The notes beneath the pieces were generated by a model. The model worked only from the letters and a program-made list of their open reading frames with translations, searched no databases and was not told the origin of the DNA. From Chloroflexota bacterium (GTDB lineage: Bacteria > Chloroflexota > Limnocylindria > Limnocylindrales > CSP1-4), in assembly GCA_021814735.1 (NCBI GenBank), contig JAKAHX010000024.1:1-12305 (forward strand): 12,305 nt of DNA. The letters run 5' to 3'. Both the position numbers and the translations under genes were made by a program. Shown here piece by piece: positions 1 through 6,525 of the stretch. Numbering within the stretch: position 1 is the first letter of the stretch; every line of letters begins with the position of its first letter.

Positions 1-784
1 CCGTCGCCAGGACGCGGTGGCCGCTGCGCGTCACGCGCCGGACGAACGGCGCCATGGCTGGTGCGTCGGCCCCGGGTTCGAGCACGAGCTCGAGGCGCAG
101 GTCCCCGGCAAGCCCGTTCTTCAGGCTCGATGGCGTCCCTTCCACCACCACCCGGCCGTGGTCCAGGATGGCCAGGCGATCCACCGCGCGCTCCGCCTCG
201 ATCACGTTGTGGGTCACCAGCAGGACGGCCGCGCCGTCGTCGGCGAGCCGGCGCACCTGCGCCCACAGGAGACGGCGCCGCACCGGGTCGACGTCGTTGG
301 TCGGCTCGTCGAGGATCACCACCCGACCCGGCGCCACGGCCGCCATGCAGAACGACACCAGCCGCTTCGCGCCGCCCGAGAGCCGGCCACCGTCCACGTC
401 GAGCCACTCGCCCATCTCGAGCTCGGCGGACAGGTCCGCCGAGCGGCGGCGCACGACGGGCGCGGGGGCCCCACGCAGCCGTCCGACCAGGTCGATCGCC
501 TGGCGCGGGGTCAGCCCGGCGATCGGCACCTGGGCCTGCGGCTGGATCGAACAGCGGCGGCGCGCCTCGTCCGGGCTGGCCACGGCGTCGAGCCCGTCGA
601 TCCGGATGGAACCCGCGTTCGGCCGCAGCAGGCCGATCACCTGGTTCGCGAGCGTGGTCTTGCCGGCGCCGTTGTGGCCCAGGAGGCCGTACACCTCGCC
701 GGCCTCCACCCCCAGGGTCACGCCGTCGCTGGCCCGGACGCCGCCATGGTAGGTCTTCGTGACGTCGTCGATCTCCAGCAGCAT
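1..784 (-). CDS. ABC transporter ATP-binding protein (ABC-2/CcmA-DrrA type), 3' end cut by window edge
   Basis: This is the ATPase of an exporter-type ABC transporter; it binds and hydrolyses ATP on the cytoplasmic side to drive a membrane partner that must lie beyond the left edge. 261 residues are visible, in order: Walker A GHNGAGKT (36-43), Q-loop region SIQPQ (79-83), signature LSGGAKR (135-141), Walker B VVILDEPTN (155-163) with the catalytic Glu at 160, D-loop NDVDP, and the switch His192. All catalytic elements are intact. The LSGGxKR signature and the EPTNDVDP stretch are typical of ABC-2 drug/polysaccharide exporters. The ATG at 784 is preceded at 7 nt by GGGAGG (792-797). The gene is divergent from a TetR-family regulator and its promoter is covered by likely TetR operators, so repression relieved by an effector is expected. 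The substrate cannot be read from the ATPase. No stop codon is reached before the window ends. Confidence 0.93.
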   Translation of the reverse strand, partial: MLLEIDDVTKTYHGGVRASDGVTLGVEAGEVYGLLGHNGAGKTTLANQVIGLLRPNAGSIRIDGLDAVASPDEARRRCSIQPQAQVPIAGLTPRQAIDLVGRLRGAPAPVVRRRSADLSAELEMGEWLDVDGGRLSGGAKRLVSFCMAAVAPGRVVILDEPTNDVDPVRRRLLWAQVRRLADDGAAVLLVTHNVIEAERAVDRLAILDHGRVVVEGTPSSLKNGLAGDLRLELVLEPGADAPAMAPFVRRVTRSGHRVLAT

Positions 785-791
785 CCAGTGG

Positions 792-797
792 CCTCCC
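792..797 (-). promoter_or_regulatory. Ribosome binding site of the ABC ATPase gene
   Basis: GGGAGG on the minus strand, 7 nt before the ATG at 784. It fixes the start of the ABC gene. With the promoter proposed at 861-889 it implies a leader of about 70 nt. Confidence 0.75.
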
Positions 798-853
798 GGT
801 CTCCGCCGAACGCCGGGGCCCAGCTCGAGATTGCTGGCCGTCCCCGGCTACAC

Positions 854-867
854 ATACCGGACGGTAT
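854..867. promoter_or_regulatory. TetR-type operator dyad O1
   Basis: ATACCGGACGGTAT: 6-bp inverted arms (ATACCG/CGGTAT) around GA. It has the same ATAC(C/T)-N4-(G/A)GTAT geometry as the dyads at 889-902 and 907-920. It overlaps the predicted -10 box of the ABC gene. Binding by the adjacent TetR-family protein is inferred from the divergent arrangement. Confidence 0.65.
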
Positions 868-889
868 CCCATACTGGGACGTACGTCAA
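861..889 (-). promoter_or_regulatory. Predicted sigma-70-type promoter for the ABC ATPase gene
   Basis: On the minus strand a -35 box TTGACG (889 down to 884) is followed, after exactly 17 nt, by a -10 box TACCGT (866 down to 861), matching the TANNNT form of GC-rich bacteria. The -10 lies inside the dyad at 854-867, and the -35 touches the first base of the dyad at 889-902. A repressor bound at either would block RNA polymerase. The boxes are read by eye; the transcription start is inferred. Confidence 0.6.
878..887. repeat. Perfect 10-bp palindrome between the operator dyads
   Basis: GACGTACGTC is its own reverse complement. It lies in the spacer of the predicted ABC promoter between operators O1 and O2 and does not share the ATAC core of the other dyads. 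It may be chance or a site for a second factor. Confidence 0.35.
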
Positions 890-902
890 TACTGATCAGT
901 AT
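889..902. promoter_or_regulatory. TetR-type operator dyad O2 (perfect palindrome)
   Basis: ATACTGATCAGTAT is a perfect 14-bp palindrome. Its right arm also begins a second perfect palindrome, GTATCTAGATAC (899-910), which shares its right arm with dyad O3. O2 abuts the -35 box of the ABC promoter and lies upstream of the TetR gene start. It is the best candidate for the main binding site of the adjacent repressor. Confidence 0.7.
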
Positions 903-906
903 CTAG

Positions 907-920
907 ATACCTGATGGTAT
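907..920. promoter_or_regulatory. TetR-type operator dyad O3
   Basis: ATACCTGATGGTAT: arms ATACC/GGTAT around TGAT, centred 18 bp from O2. It ends 10 bp before the TetR start codon and overlaps the possible -10 box at 918-923, consistent with autorepression. Confidence 0.6.
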
Positions 921-923
921 GCT
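918..923 (+). promoter_or_regulatory. Possible -10 box of the TetR gene (leaderless transcript)
   Basis: TATGCT fits TANNNT and lies so that transcription would begin about 7 nt downstream, at the GTG codon at 930. No Shine-Dalgarno sequence is present before that GTG, and an in-frame TGA at 912-914 rules out a start further upstream. A leaderless mRNA explains both. No clear -35 box is visible. Confidence 0.4.
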
Positions 924-929
924 GCGTCG

Positions 930-1670
930 GTGAGCACCGAACGACTGGGACGCCAGGCGCGCAAGCAGCTGACGCGGCAGCTGCTGATCGACGCCGCAGC
1001 CGCCGTCTTCGCACGACAGGGGTTCGACGCGACCTCGCTCGACGCCGTGGCCGAGGCGGCGGGCTTCACCAAGGGCGCGGTGTACTCGAACTTCCGCGGC
1101 AAGACGGACCTGATCATGGCGCTCATCGAGCGGCGCATGTCCGAGCAGGTGGAGCAGGCCGCGCGTGCGTTGGCGGGGGCCACCCTGGACGAGGCGATCC
1201 GGCGGCTGGAGGCCCGGCCCGGGACGGAGGTCGGCAAGGATGGGGGAGCCGGCGCCCGTGACGACGCGGACACGGGCCGCCCCGTCCCGGTCGGCCGCGA
1301 CTGGCTGCGCCTGATGTACGAGTTCTGGCACTATGCGATGCGGGACGAGCGGGCGCGCCGGGCCCTCGCGGAGCAGTACGAGCGGGCCCGCACGATCACG
1401 TCGCGGATGATCGCGGAGAAGTACGAGGAGGCGGGCACGACACCACCGATGCCCGTGCGCGACCTGGCGATCCTGGTGGAGGCGGTCGGCATCGGGCTGG
1501 CCTTCCAGGCGGCGCTCGACCCGGCCGCGGTCCCGCCCGGGTTGCAGGGCGAGGCAGCCCGGCGACTGCTGGCCCCGGCGGACGCAGGGACGCCGTCCGG
1601 GCCGGCGGCGCCCGGTCCGGCAGGCCCCGGGACCGGCGAGTCATCCACGATGGAGACCACACCCCCGTGA
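930..1670 (+). CDS. TetR/AcrR-family transcriptional regulator
   Basis: A 246-residue one-component repressor. The N-terminal DNA-binding domain spans about residues 10-65, with the HTH in TSLDAVAEAAGFTKGAVYSNF (about 35-55) followed by GKTDLIMALI, the standard TetR helix 4. The rest is a helical ligand-binding and dimer domain that is not conserved enough to name an effector. Odd features are a charged, Gly-rich insert at about 95-122 and a Pro/Ala/Gly-rich tail at about 218-246; TetR proteins are usually nearer 200 residues. The GTG at 930 is the only possible start after the in-frame stop at 912-914. It is divergent from the ABC ATPase, with three ATAC-type dyads between them, so it probably represses both itself and the exporter. 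Its TGA overlaps the next gene's GTG by 4 bp (GTGA), so the oxidoreductase is co-expressed. Confidence 0.93.
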   Translation: MSTERLGRQARKQLTRQLLIDAAAAVFARQGFDATSLDAVAEAAGFTKGAVYSNFRGKTDLIMALIERRMSEQVEQAARALAGATLDEAIRRLEARPGTEVGKDGGAGARDDADTGRPVPVGRDWLRLMYEFWHYAMRDERARRALAEQYERARTITSRMIAEKYEEAGTTPPMPVRDLAILVEAVGIGLAFQAALDPAAVPPGLQGEAARRLLAPADAGTPSGPAAPGPAGPGTGESSTMETTPP

Positions 1671-2686
1671 GCGCCGCGCGCCGCCCCCCGGTCCGCTGGG
1701 GGATCCTGGGCACCGGCCGGATGGCGTCGACCTTCGCTGGTGATCTGGCGCGCGTCGCGGACGCGGAGCTGCGCGCGGTGGGGTCGAGGACCCGCGAGTC
1801 CGCGGACGTCTTCGGCGACCGACACGGCGCACCCGTCCGTCACGCGGACTACCGGGCCCTGGTGGAGGACCCGTCGGTCGACGTGGTCTACGTGGCCCTG
1901 CCGCACCCCTGGCACCACGCATGGGCGCTGGCGGCGCTGCAGGCGGGCAAGGCCGTGCTCGTGGAGAAGCCCTTCACGGTCACCGCCTCCGAGGCACGCG
2001 AGCTGGTCGCGACCGCGCGGCGCGAACGCCGGTTCCTGATGGACGCCATGTGGTCCCGGTTCCTGCCGAGCATGGTCCACGTGCGGGAGATCCTCGATCG
2101 CGGGGTCCTGGGCGAGATCCGGACCGTCCAGGCCAGCCAGGGGATGCAGATGGCGCACGACCCCGGCGGCCGGTTGTTCGCCCCTGCCCTGGGCGGCGGC
2201 GCGCTGCTGGACCTGGGGATCTACCCGGTCTCGTTCGCGTCCTTCGTGCTGGGCACGCCACGCTCGGTGACGGCGGTGGCCACGCCGACCGACACCGGCG
2301 TCGACGCGCAGTGCTCGGTGGTCCTCGGCTACGCGACCGGCGCGCACGCCCTGCTGCACGCGACGCTCGAGGTGGACACCCCGAGCGCAGCCGTGGTGGC
2401 CGGCACCAAGGCCCGTCTCGAGCTCGAGGGTCCCGTGCACGATCCCGGCCAGGTCCGCCTGGTGCGCGGCTCACCGAGGCGCACCGAGGTGCTCGACGCA
2501 TTCGCCCTGGCGGATCCCGGTCACGGCTGGCACCACGAGGCCGCCGAGGTGGTCCGCTGTCTGCGTGCCGGCCTGCTCGAGAGTCCCGTCATGCCCCTCG
2601 ACGAGTCGGTTGCGATCATGGAGACCCTGGACGAGATCCGACGCCAGGTCGGCCTGCGCTACCCCTTCGAGCCCCCCGGCACCTGA
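1667..2686 (+). CDS. Gfo/Idh/MocA-family NAD(P)-dependent oxidoreductase
   Basis: A 339-residue soluble dehydrogenase. The Rossmann fold starts at WGILGTGRMA (11-20), with GTGRMA forming the dinucleotide-binding loop. EKP at 100-102 carries the family's conserved active-site lysine, and GGGALLDLGIYPV (176-188) is the substrate-domain motif. This arrangement most resembles the dihydrodiol dehydrogenase/xylose dehydrogenase branch. The actual substrate, a sugar, cyclitol or dihydrodiol, cannot be read from the sequence. The GTG start overlaps the TetR stop by 4 bp and has GGAGA (1652-1656) 10 nt upstream, so translation is coupled. It may detoxify or modify the compound sensed by TetR and pumped by the ABC system, but that link rests on position alone. 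The last 28 bp overlap the tail of the convergent HTH regulator gene. Confidence 0.92.
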   Translation: MSAARRPPVRWGILGTGRMASTFAGDLARVADAELRAVGSRTRESADVFGDRHGAPVRHADYRALVEDPSVDVVYVALPHPWHHAWALAALQAGKAVLVEKPFTVTASEARELVATARRERRFLMDAMWSRFLPSMVHVREILDRGVLGEIRTVQASQGMQMAHDPGGRLFAPALGGGALLDLGIYPVSFASFVLGTPRSVTAVATPTDTGVDAQCSVVLGYATGAHALLHATLEVDTPSAAVVAGTKARLELEGPVHDPGQVRLVRGSPRRTEVLDAFALADPGHGWHHEAAEVVRCLRAGLLESPVMPLDESVAIMETLDEIRRQVGLRYPFEPPGT

Positions 2687-3369
2687 TCCACGTCCCGGCT
2701 GCCCGGGACAGGTGCGCGCCGATGGACACGGACTGCGACTGCCAAGGCACGGTCTAGCACAGCGCTGGTCTCCTCGAGCCACGCCGTTGCCGAGGCCGCG
2801 TCGGGGGCCTCCCGGCGGGCAGCCAGCGCGACCTCGCGGAGGACCGGCCCCCGGAACCGCAGGAACAGCTCGACGTGGTCGCCCATCGACATCCCGCTCG
2901 CGGCGACGATGCGACCGTGGGCCACCGCGGCCGCCTCCAACTCGCGCAGCCACGTGCGTCGCTCGGCCGGTTGCGTGGACTGCAGCCAGTGCACGAGCGC
3001 CATGGCGAGTCTCCGGCCCTGCACGCGGAGCGCCTCGTGCTCCGGTCCCGCGAGGAGGCCCGACCGTCCCGCGCACTCGCTCGACCGGGCCGCACGGCGA
3101 CAGGCATCGACGATCCTGCGCGCGTCCATGCCGGGACGCGGGGCCACAGCCGGGATCGATCGAGTGCCGGGCAGCAGGCGCATCACCGCCGAGCGGGCCA
3201 GGCGCCGGTGGCCACCTGGCGTGGTGATCGCGTCGAGCGTGCCGGCGTCGCACCAGCGGCGCAGCGTGGCCGCCGAGACGCCCACGAGGGCACTCGCCTG
3301 GCGGGGCGTGAGCCACTCCTTTGCTCGCGCCACGTCGGCGCGGTTATCGACGGGCGAGGGCGGCTGCAT
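2659..3369 (-). CDS. MerR/excisionase-type (BldC-like) helix-turn-helix regulator
   Basis: A DNA-binding protein of 236 residues from the ATG at 3369, or 224 from the GTG at 3333. The winged HTH lies at residues 19-66: WLTPRQASALVGVS, then ATLRRWCDAGTLDAITTPGGHRR, the hallmark of the single-domain MerR-like BldC/excisionase family. A helical C-terminal domain follows at about 110-217 (LVHWLQS, then GDHVELFLRFRGPVLREV), probably for dimerisation or ligand binding; I know no name for it. The ATG overlaps the preceding cytochrome gene by 26 bp; the GTG begins 10 nt after its stop. Neither has a clear Shine-Dalgarno site, so re-initiation by coupled ribosomes is likely. As last gene of the cytochrome operon it may feed back on the operon. 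Its stop lies inside the convergent oxidoreductase gene. Confidence 0.8.
   Translation of the reverse strand: MQPPSPVDNRADVARAKEWLTPRQASALVGVSAATLRRWCDAGTLDAITTPGGHRRLARSAVMRLLPGTRSIPAVAPRPGMDARRIVDACRRAARSSECAGRSGLLAGPEHEALRVQGRRLAMALVHWLQSTQPAERRTWLRELEAAAVAHGRIVAASGMSMGDHVELFLRFRGPVLREVALAARREAPDAASATAWLEETSAVLDRALAVAVRVHRRAPVPGSRDVDQVPGGSKG
2692..2709. terminator. GC-rich hairpin just after the oxidoreductase stop
   Basis: GTCCCGG-CTGC-CCGGGAC, a perfect 7-bp stem with a 4-nt loop, begins 5 nt after the oxidoreductase TGA. There is no T-run on either strand, so it would be an atypical terminator. It also lies inside the coding end of the convergent HTH regulator gene, so it may separate the two converging transcription units. 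Confidence 0.4.
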
Positions 3370-4930
3370 CGGTGCGCCGAAGCACGCCCAGGCCGCCGGT
3401 CCCGGCAGGGCCGGTGGGGAGGACCGGCTCCGCGTGGCACTGCGCGCAGTAGGCGGGCTGGTGGCAGTAGGCGCATGCCGCGGCACCCACCTCACGGGCC
3501 ACGTTCGCATGGTTCAGCACCATGTCGTCGTGGGAAACCTTCACGGCAGGGGTCCGGTGGCAGTTCTGGCAGTAGGTGCGGGTGTGACACGCCCCGCACG
3601 ACTGGCTAGACGGGTCATCCGACGCGAGGCCGGCCTTGTGCCCGAAGACCCACAGCGGGTCGTTGTGCGAGGCCGGACGCTGGCCGATGAGGACGCCCGA
3701 CTCGATCGCGCCGACCTGGGGGAAGGTGTGGCAGATGGCGCACTGGGACGGGATCGCCTCGCCGGTGACCCTGCCGTCGACCACCCGGTAGTGCGCGCCG
3801 TCGTGGCAGCGGAAGCAGCCGGGTGAGGCCTGGTGGCCCAGATTGTCGGGATAGGTGGCCTGGGTGACCCGCATGTCGGGCGTGGCCACCAACGCGTAGA
3901 CGCTCTGGATGCTGGCGATCGCGGCATCGATGGCCCCCTGCCGCGCCGCCGCGACCAGCGGATAGCGCTGCGCGTAGAAGTCGCCCAACCCGGCGATGGC
4001 CGTCGCCGCGTCGGCCTCCGACGGATAGTCCGTCGAGAGGAGGGTGGTCGCCTCGCGCTTGATCCAGGGCAGTGTCGTGCTGATCTCGCCGGCATCGATG
4101 CGGTCGTCGATGGCCTGTCCGATGCTCGGCACGCCGTGCCCGACCCGGTTGTGGCAGTCGATGCAGTCCATCCGGCGGAGCCCCTCGGCCCGCAGGCGCG
4201 CGAGGTCCGGCCCGACGTCCGACGAGACGGTGACCGCGTCCGCGGCGATGAACTCCTCGCGCTCCCCGCCCGCCTCCTGGATCGCCACGTAGTCGATGCG
4301 CCGGGCGCGCGGGTCGGCGCTGGCGTACTCCACGTCCGACGCGATGTGCCAGTGCACGCCTCGCGCGACGGTCTCCCCGCGGACGGGCTGCAGCGAGGCA
4401 TCCGTCACCTGCGCCGCCGGCGACCCGAACCCGACGGGGCGCACGACCAGCGCCACCGCGTCCCGGGTGTTCGCCTCGTCCGGCTGGTACTGGTTCCGGA
4501 GCACCAGCCTGATGGGGCCGCCGTTGGCGATGAGCGGACCGATGTCATGGCACTTCAGGCAGGTGACGCCGGTCGGCGGCAGCAGGGCATGGTCGGGGGC
4601 CGGGATCGGCCTGGGAAACGTCCCCGTCAGCACCTCGACGAGCTGCCGCGTGCCGTTGACCTTGGCCTTGACCCAGCCCGCGATCCCGGGTTCCGTGTGG
4701 CACTCCACGCAGGGGACCTCCCGGTGCACCGACGTCTCGTAGGCCTTCAGCTCCGGACCCATGGCGTGGCAGCGTCCGCAGAAGTCCGTGGTCTCCGTCC
4801 ACTGCACGGCGGCCACCGTCCCGACGGTGAGTGCCGCGCCGAAGGCGCCGACGAGGACGAACAGGACCAGGAGGCCGCGCCGGCCGGCGGCCGGCGCGCC
4901 GCGCACGCGCCGAACGGCGCCCCGGATCAC
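3344..4930 (-). CDS. NapC/NrfH-type membrane-anchored decahaem cytochrome c
   Basis: A 528-residue electron-transfer protein with one N-terminal membrane anchor (about 20-43) and the remainder outside the cytoplasmic membrane. There are ten CXXCH haem sites: 51-55, 74-78, 124-128, 256-260, 372-376, 397-401, 445-449, 454-458, 486-490 and 495-499. The first, CGRCHAM, has the CXXCHxM form seen in NrfH/NapC quinol oxidases. Those proteins carry four haems in about 200 residues; this one adds six and two long haem-free stretches (about 129-255 and 261-371). A probable role is taking electrons from menaquinol and passing them to periplasmic or surface partners. The start is GTG, overlapping the thioredoxin gene stop by 4 bp (GTGA), so translation is coupled. 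It is encoded directly after the machinery that attaches its haems. The partner and terminal acceptor are unknown. Confidence 0.9.
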   Translation of the reverse strand: MIRGAVRRVRGAPAAGRRGLLVLFVLVGAFGAALTVGTVAAVQWTETTDFCGRCHAMGPELKAYETSVHREVPCVECHTEPGIAGWVKAKVNGTRQLVEVLTGTFPRPIPAPDHALLPPTGVTCLKCHDIGPLIANGGPIRLVLRNQYQPDEANTRDAVALVVRPVGFGSPAAQVTDASLQPVRGETVARGVHWHIASDVEYASADPRARRIDYVAIQEAGGEREEFIAADAVTVSSDVGPDLARLRAEGLRRMDCIDCHNRVGHGVPSIGQAIDDRIDAGEISTTLPWIKREATTLLSTDYPSEADAATAIAGLGDFYAQRYPLVAAARQGAIDAAIASIQSVYALVATPDMRVTQATYPDNLGHQASPGCFRCHDGAHYRVVDGRVTGEAIPSQCAICHTFPQVGAIESGVLIGQRPASHNDPLWVFGHKAGLASDDPSSQSCGACHTRTYCQNCHRTPAVKVSHDDMVLNHANVAREVGAAACAYCHQPAYCAQCHAEPVLPTGPAGTGGLGVLRRTDAAALARR

Positions 4931-5550
4931 CCGGCGATGGCCTGCAGCGCGGCGCGCATCGACGGCGGGTCGAGGCTGCCGATCTTCATGCCTGCGAGCT
5001 TCCCGGAAGCGTCGATGAAGAAGTGGGATGGGATCCCGAGGATCCGGTACTCCGCCGACAGCCGTTCGTCCGGGTCGGGCACGGTGACATAGCTGATGCC
5101 CACGCGCCCGGCGTAGTCGCGCACCGACGCCGCATCCTCGGACATGTAGACCTGGAGCACCACGAGCCCACGGGCCTCGAAGCTGCGGTAGGCGGCCTCC
5201 ACGTCAGGGTTCTCCGCCCGGCACGCCTGGCACCAGCTCGCGCCGAACGTCAGCCAGACCGGGTGCCCGACGTAATCGCTGAGGCGGACCTGGCGCCCGT
5301 CCGTCGTCGTTGCGGTGAAGTCGGGCGCGGGCCGTCCGACCACCGGGGCTGCACCGGAGGCGGTGCCACTGACGGAGACGGCCGTCACGCTGCCGGAGGC
5401 CGGGGCCGACGACCCCCGGTCCGAGAGGAACGCGGCGGCCAGGATCACCGCCGCGGTGACCACCAGGATCAGCAGGGTCGGGATCGCGCGGGCGGCACGG
5501 CGGCCGGCGCCGCTGTCGGTTGCCAGGTCCTGGAGGCGGGTTGCATCCAT
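4927..5550 (-). CDS. resA: Membrane-tethered TlpA/ResA-like thiol-disulfide oxidoreductase
   Basis: A 207-residue thioredoxin-fold protein with a membrane anchor at about 22-42 and a Ser/Gly/Ala-rich linker to about 70. The AhpC/TSA-thioredoxin domain (about 71-205) starts APDFTATTTDG. The active site is WCQAC (Cys107 and Cys110), and the cis-proline loop is GIPSHFF (Pro174). ResA proteins reduce the CXXCH disulfide of apocytochrome c outside the membrane so that haem can attach, using electrons from CcdA. Both CcdA and the haem lyase are encoded just upstream. There are two in-frame ATGs, at 5574 and 5550. I chose 5550 because GGGAG (5557-5561) stands 6 nt before it, while the first ATG has no such site. 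The assignment as ResA rather than another TlpA protein rests on the cytochrome-maturation context. Confidence 0.88.
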   Translation of the reverse strand: MDATRLQDLATDSGAGRRAARAIPTLLILVVTAAVILAAAFLSDRGSSAPASGSVTAVSVSGTASGAAPVVGRPAPDFTATTTDGRQVRLSDYVGHPVWLTFGASWCQACRAENPDVEAAYRSFEARGLVVLQVYMSEDAASVRDYAGRVGISYVTVPDPDERLSAEYRILGIPSHFFIDASGKLAGMKIGSLDPPSMRAALQAIAG

Positions 5551-5556
5551 CTCGAG

Positions 5557-5561
5557 CTCCC
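5557..5561 (-). promoter_or_regulatory. Ribosome binding site deciding the thioredoxin gene start
   Basis: GGGAG on the minus strand, 6 nt before the ATG at 5550. It favours this start over the in-frame ATG 24 nt upstream. Confidence 0.55.
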
Positions 5562-5606
5562 GGGATGCGTCCATCTCGGCGTCCGGCCTGTCGTCGCCGC
5601 GCGGCC

Positions 5607-6509
5607 CTAGTCCAGGCCGCTGTAGCTGTGGAGGCCGCCGAAGAACAGGTTGCCGAAGTAGGTGAAGAGGGTCGCCGCGAACCCGAGGACGAGCAGCCAT
5701 GCCGCCCGCGAGCCACGCCAGCCCCGGACCACCCGCGCGTGCAGGTAGGCGCCGTAGATGAGCCACGTCACCAGCGACGCGGTCTCCTTCGGATCCCAGC
5801 TCCAGTAGCTGCCCCACGCCACGTCCGCCCAGACGGCGCCCAGCACGATGGTGAGGGTCAGGAACGGGAAGCCGATCACGACCGAGCGATAGGAGATCTC
5901 GTCGAGCAGCTCGGGCCGCGGCAGCCCGCGGCGGCCGGCCTCCGGCTGGACCAGGTGGAGGAGCGCGGCGGCGAAGGCGACCGAGAACGTCCCGTAGGCG
6001 ACGATCGCGACCGCGACGTGGACGGTGAGCAGGAGGTTGTTCTGCAGTGCCGGCACCAGGGGCTCGGAGACCGAGGGGATCGTGGTGGCGTAGAGCAGCA
6101 GGGCCAGCGCGATGGGCAGCGCGATCAGTCCCAGCACCCGTTGGTGATAGCGCCGCTCGAAGTAGAGGTAGACGCCGGTGACGCCCCACGCGAACGCGAC
6201 GGAGAACTCGTACATGTTGGCGAACGGTCCGTGCCCCACGGCGATCGTGCGGAAGACGAGCGAGGCACCGAGGAAGACGAACGTGAGCCAGGCGATCAGC
6301 GTGCCGTAGGTGGCCAGGACACTCGGTCCCCGCGTCACGAACGTGATCGACGGGCCGCCGCCCACCGCGGCGACACGGGCACCCGCCGGGGCCAGCGCCG
6401 TGCGCCGGTGTGCGACCCGCACGGACGCGAACGCGATCGCGTAGCAGAGGAGCGCCAGGGCCGCCGACAGGAGACCGGCGACGAAGCTGTATTCCGACAT
6501 CTTGAACAT
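5607..6509 (-). CDS. ccsA: System II cytochrome c haem lyase subunit CcsA/ResC (TIGR-style name CcsB)
   Basis: A 300-residue polytopic membrane protein of the CcmC/CcmF/CcsA haem-handling family. It forms with ResB the complex that moves haem across the membrane and ligates it to reduced apocytochromes. The diagnostic tryptophan-rich WWD segment is WADVAWGSYWSWDPKE (227-242), on the outer face. Hydrophobic segments lie at about 9-29, 66-86, 101-117, 127-143, 160-186, 210-226, 244-260 and 270-290. His93, His164 and His294 sit near membrane edges and are candidates for the haem-ligand histidines of this family. The ATG at 6509 has an excellent AAGGAGG (6519-6525) 9 nt upstream, overlapping the ResB stop codon. 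A second ATG at 6500 is less well placed. Its length is near that of other bacterial CcsA/ResC proteins. It is fourth in the operon. Confidence 0.94.
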   Translation of the reverse strand: MFKMSEYSFVAGLLSAALALLCYAIAFASVRVAHRRTALAPAGARVAAVGGGPSITFVTRGPSVLATYGTLIAWLTFVFLGASLVFRTIAVGHGPFANMYEFSVAFAWGVTGVYLYFERRYHQRVLGLIALPIALALLLYATTIPSVSEPLVPALQNNLLLTVHVAVAIVAYGTFSVAFAAALLHLVQPEAGRRGLPRPELLDEISYRSVVIGFPFLTLTIVLGAVWADVAWGSYWSWDPKETASLVTWLIYGAYLHARVVRGWRGSRAAWLLVLGFAATLFTYFGNLFFGGLHSYSGLD

Positions 6510-6518
6510 GCGCGCCGT

Positions 6519-6525
6519 CCTCCTT
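6519..6525 (-). promoter_or_regulatory. Ribosome binding site of the CcsA gene
   Basis: AAGGAGG on the minus strand, 9 nt before the ATG at 6509. Its first base is the last base of the resB stop codon, showing tight operon packing. It is the strongest such site in the cluster. Confidence 0.75.

Noticed and set aside
17..895. Long plus-strand open frames opposite the ABC ATPase gene
   Set aside because: They are rich in His, Arg and Pro with no domain features, and mirror the real minus-strand gene, which has all Walker and signature motifs.
3370..3510. Upstream extension of the HTH regulator to an ATG at 3510
   Set aside because: It would overlap the cytochrome coding region by 167 bp, and the extra 47 residues are Arg/Pro/Ser-rich shadow of two CXXCH sites.
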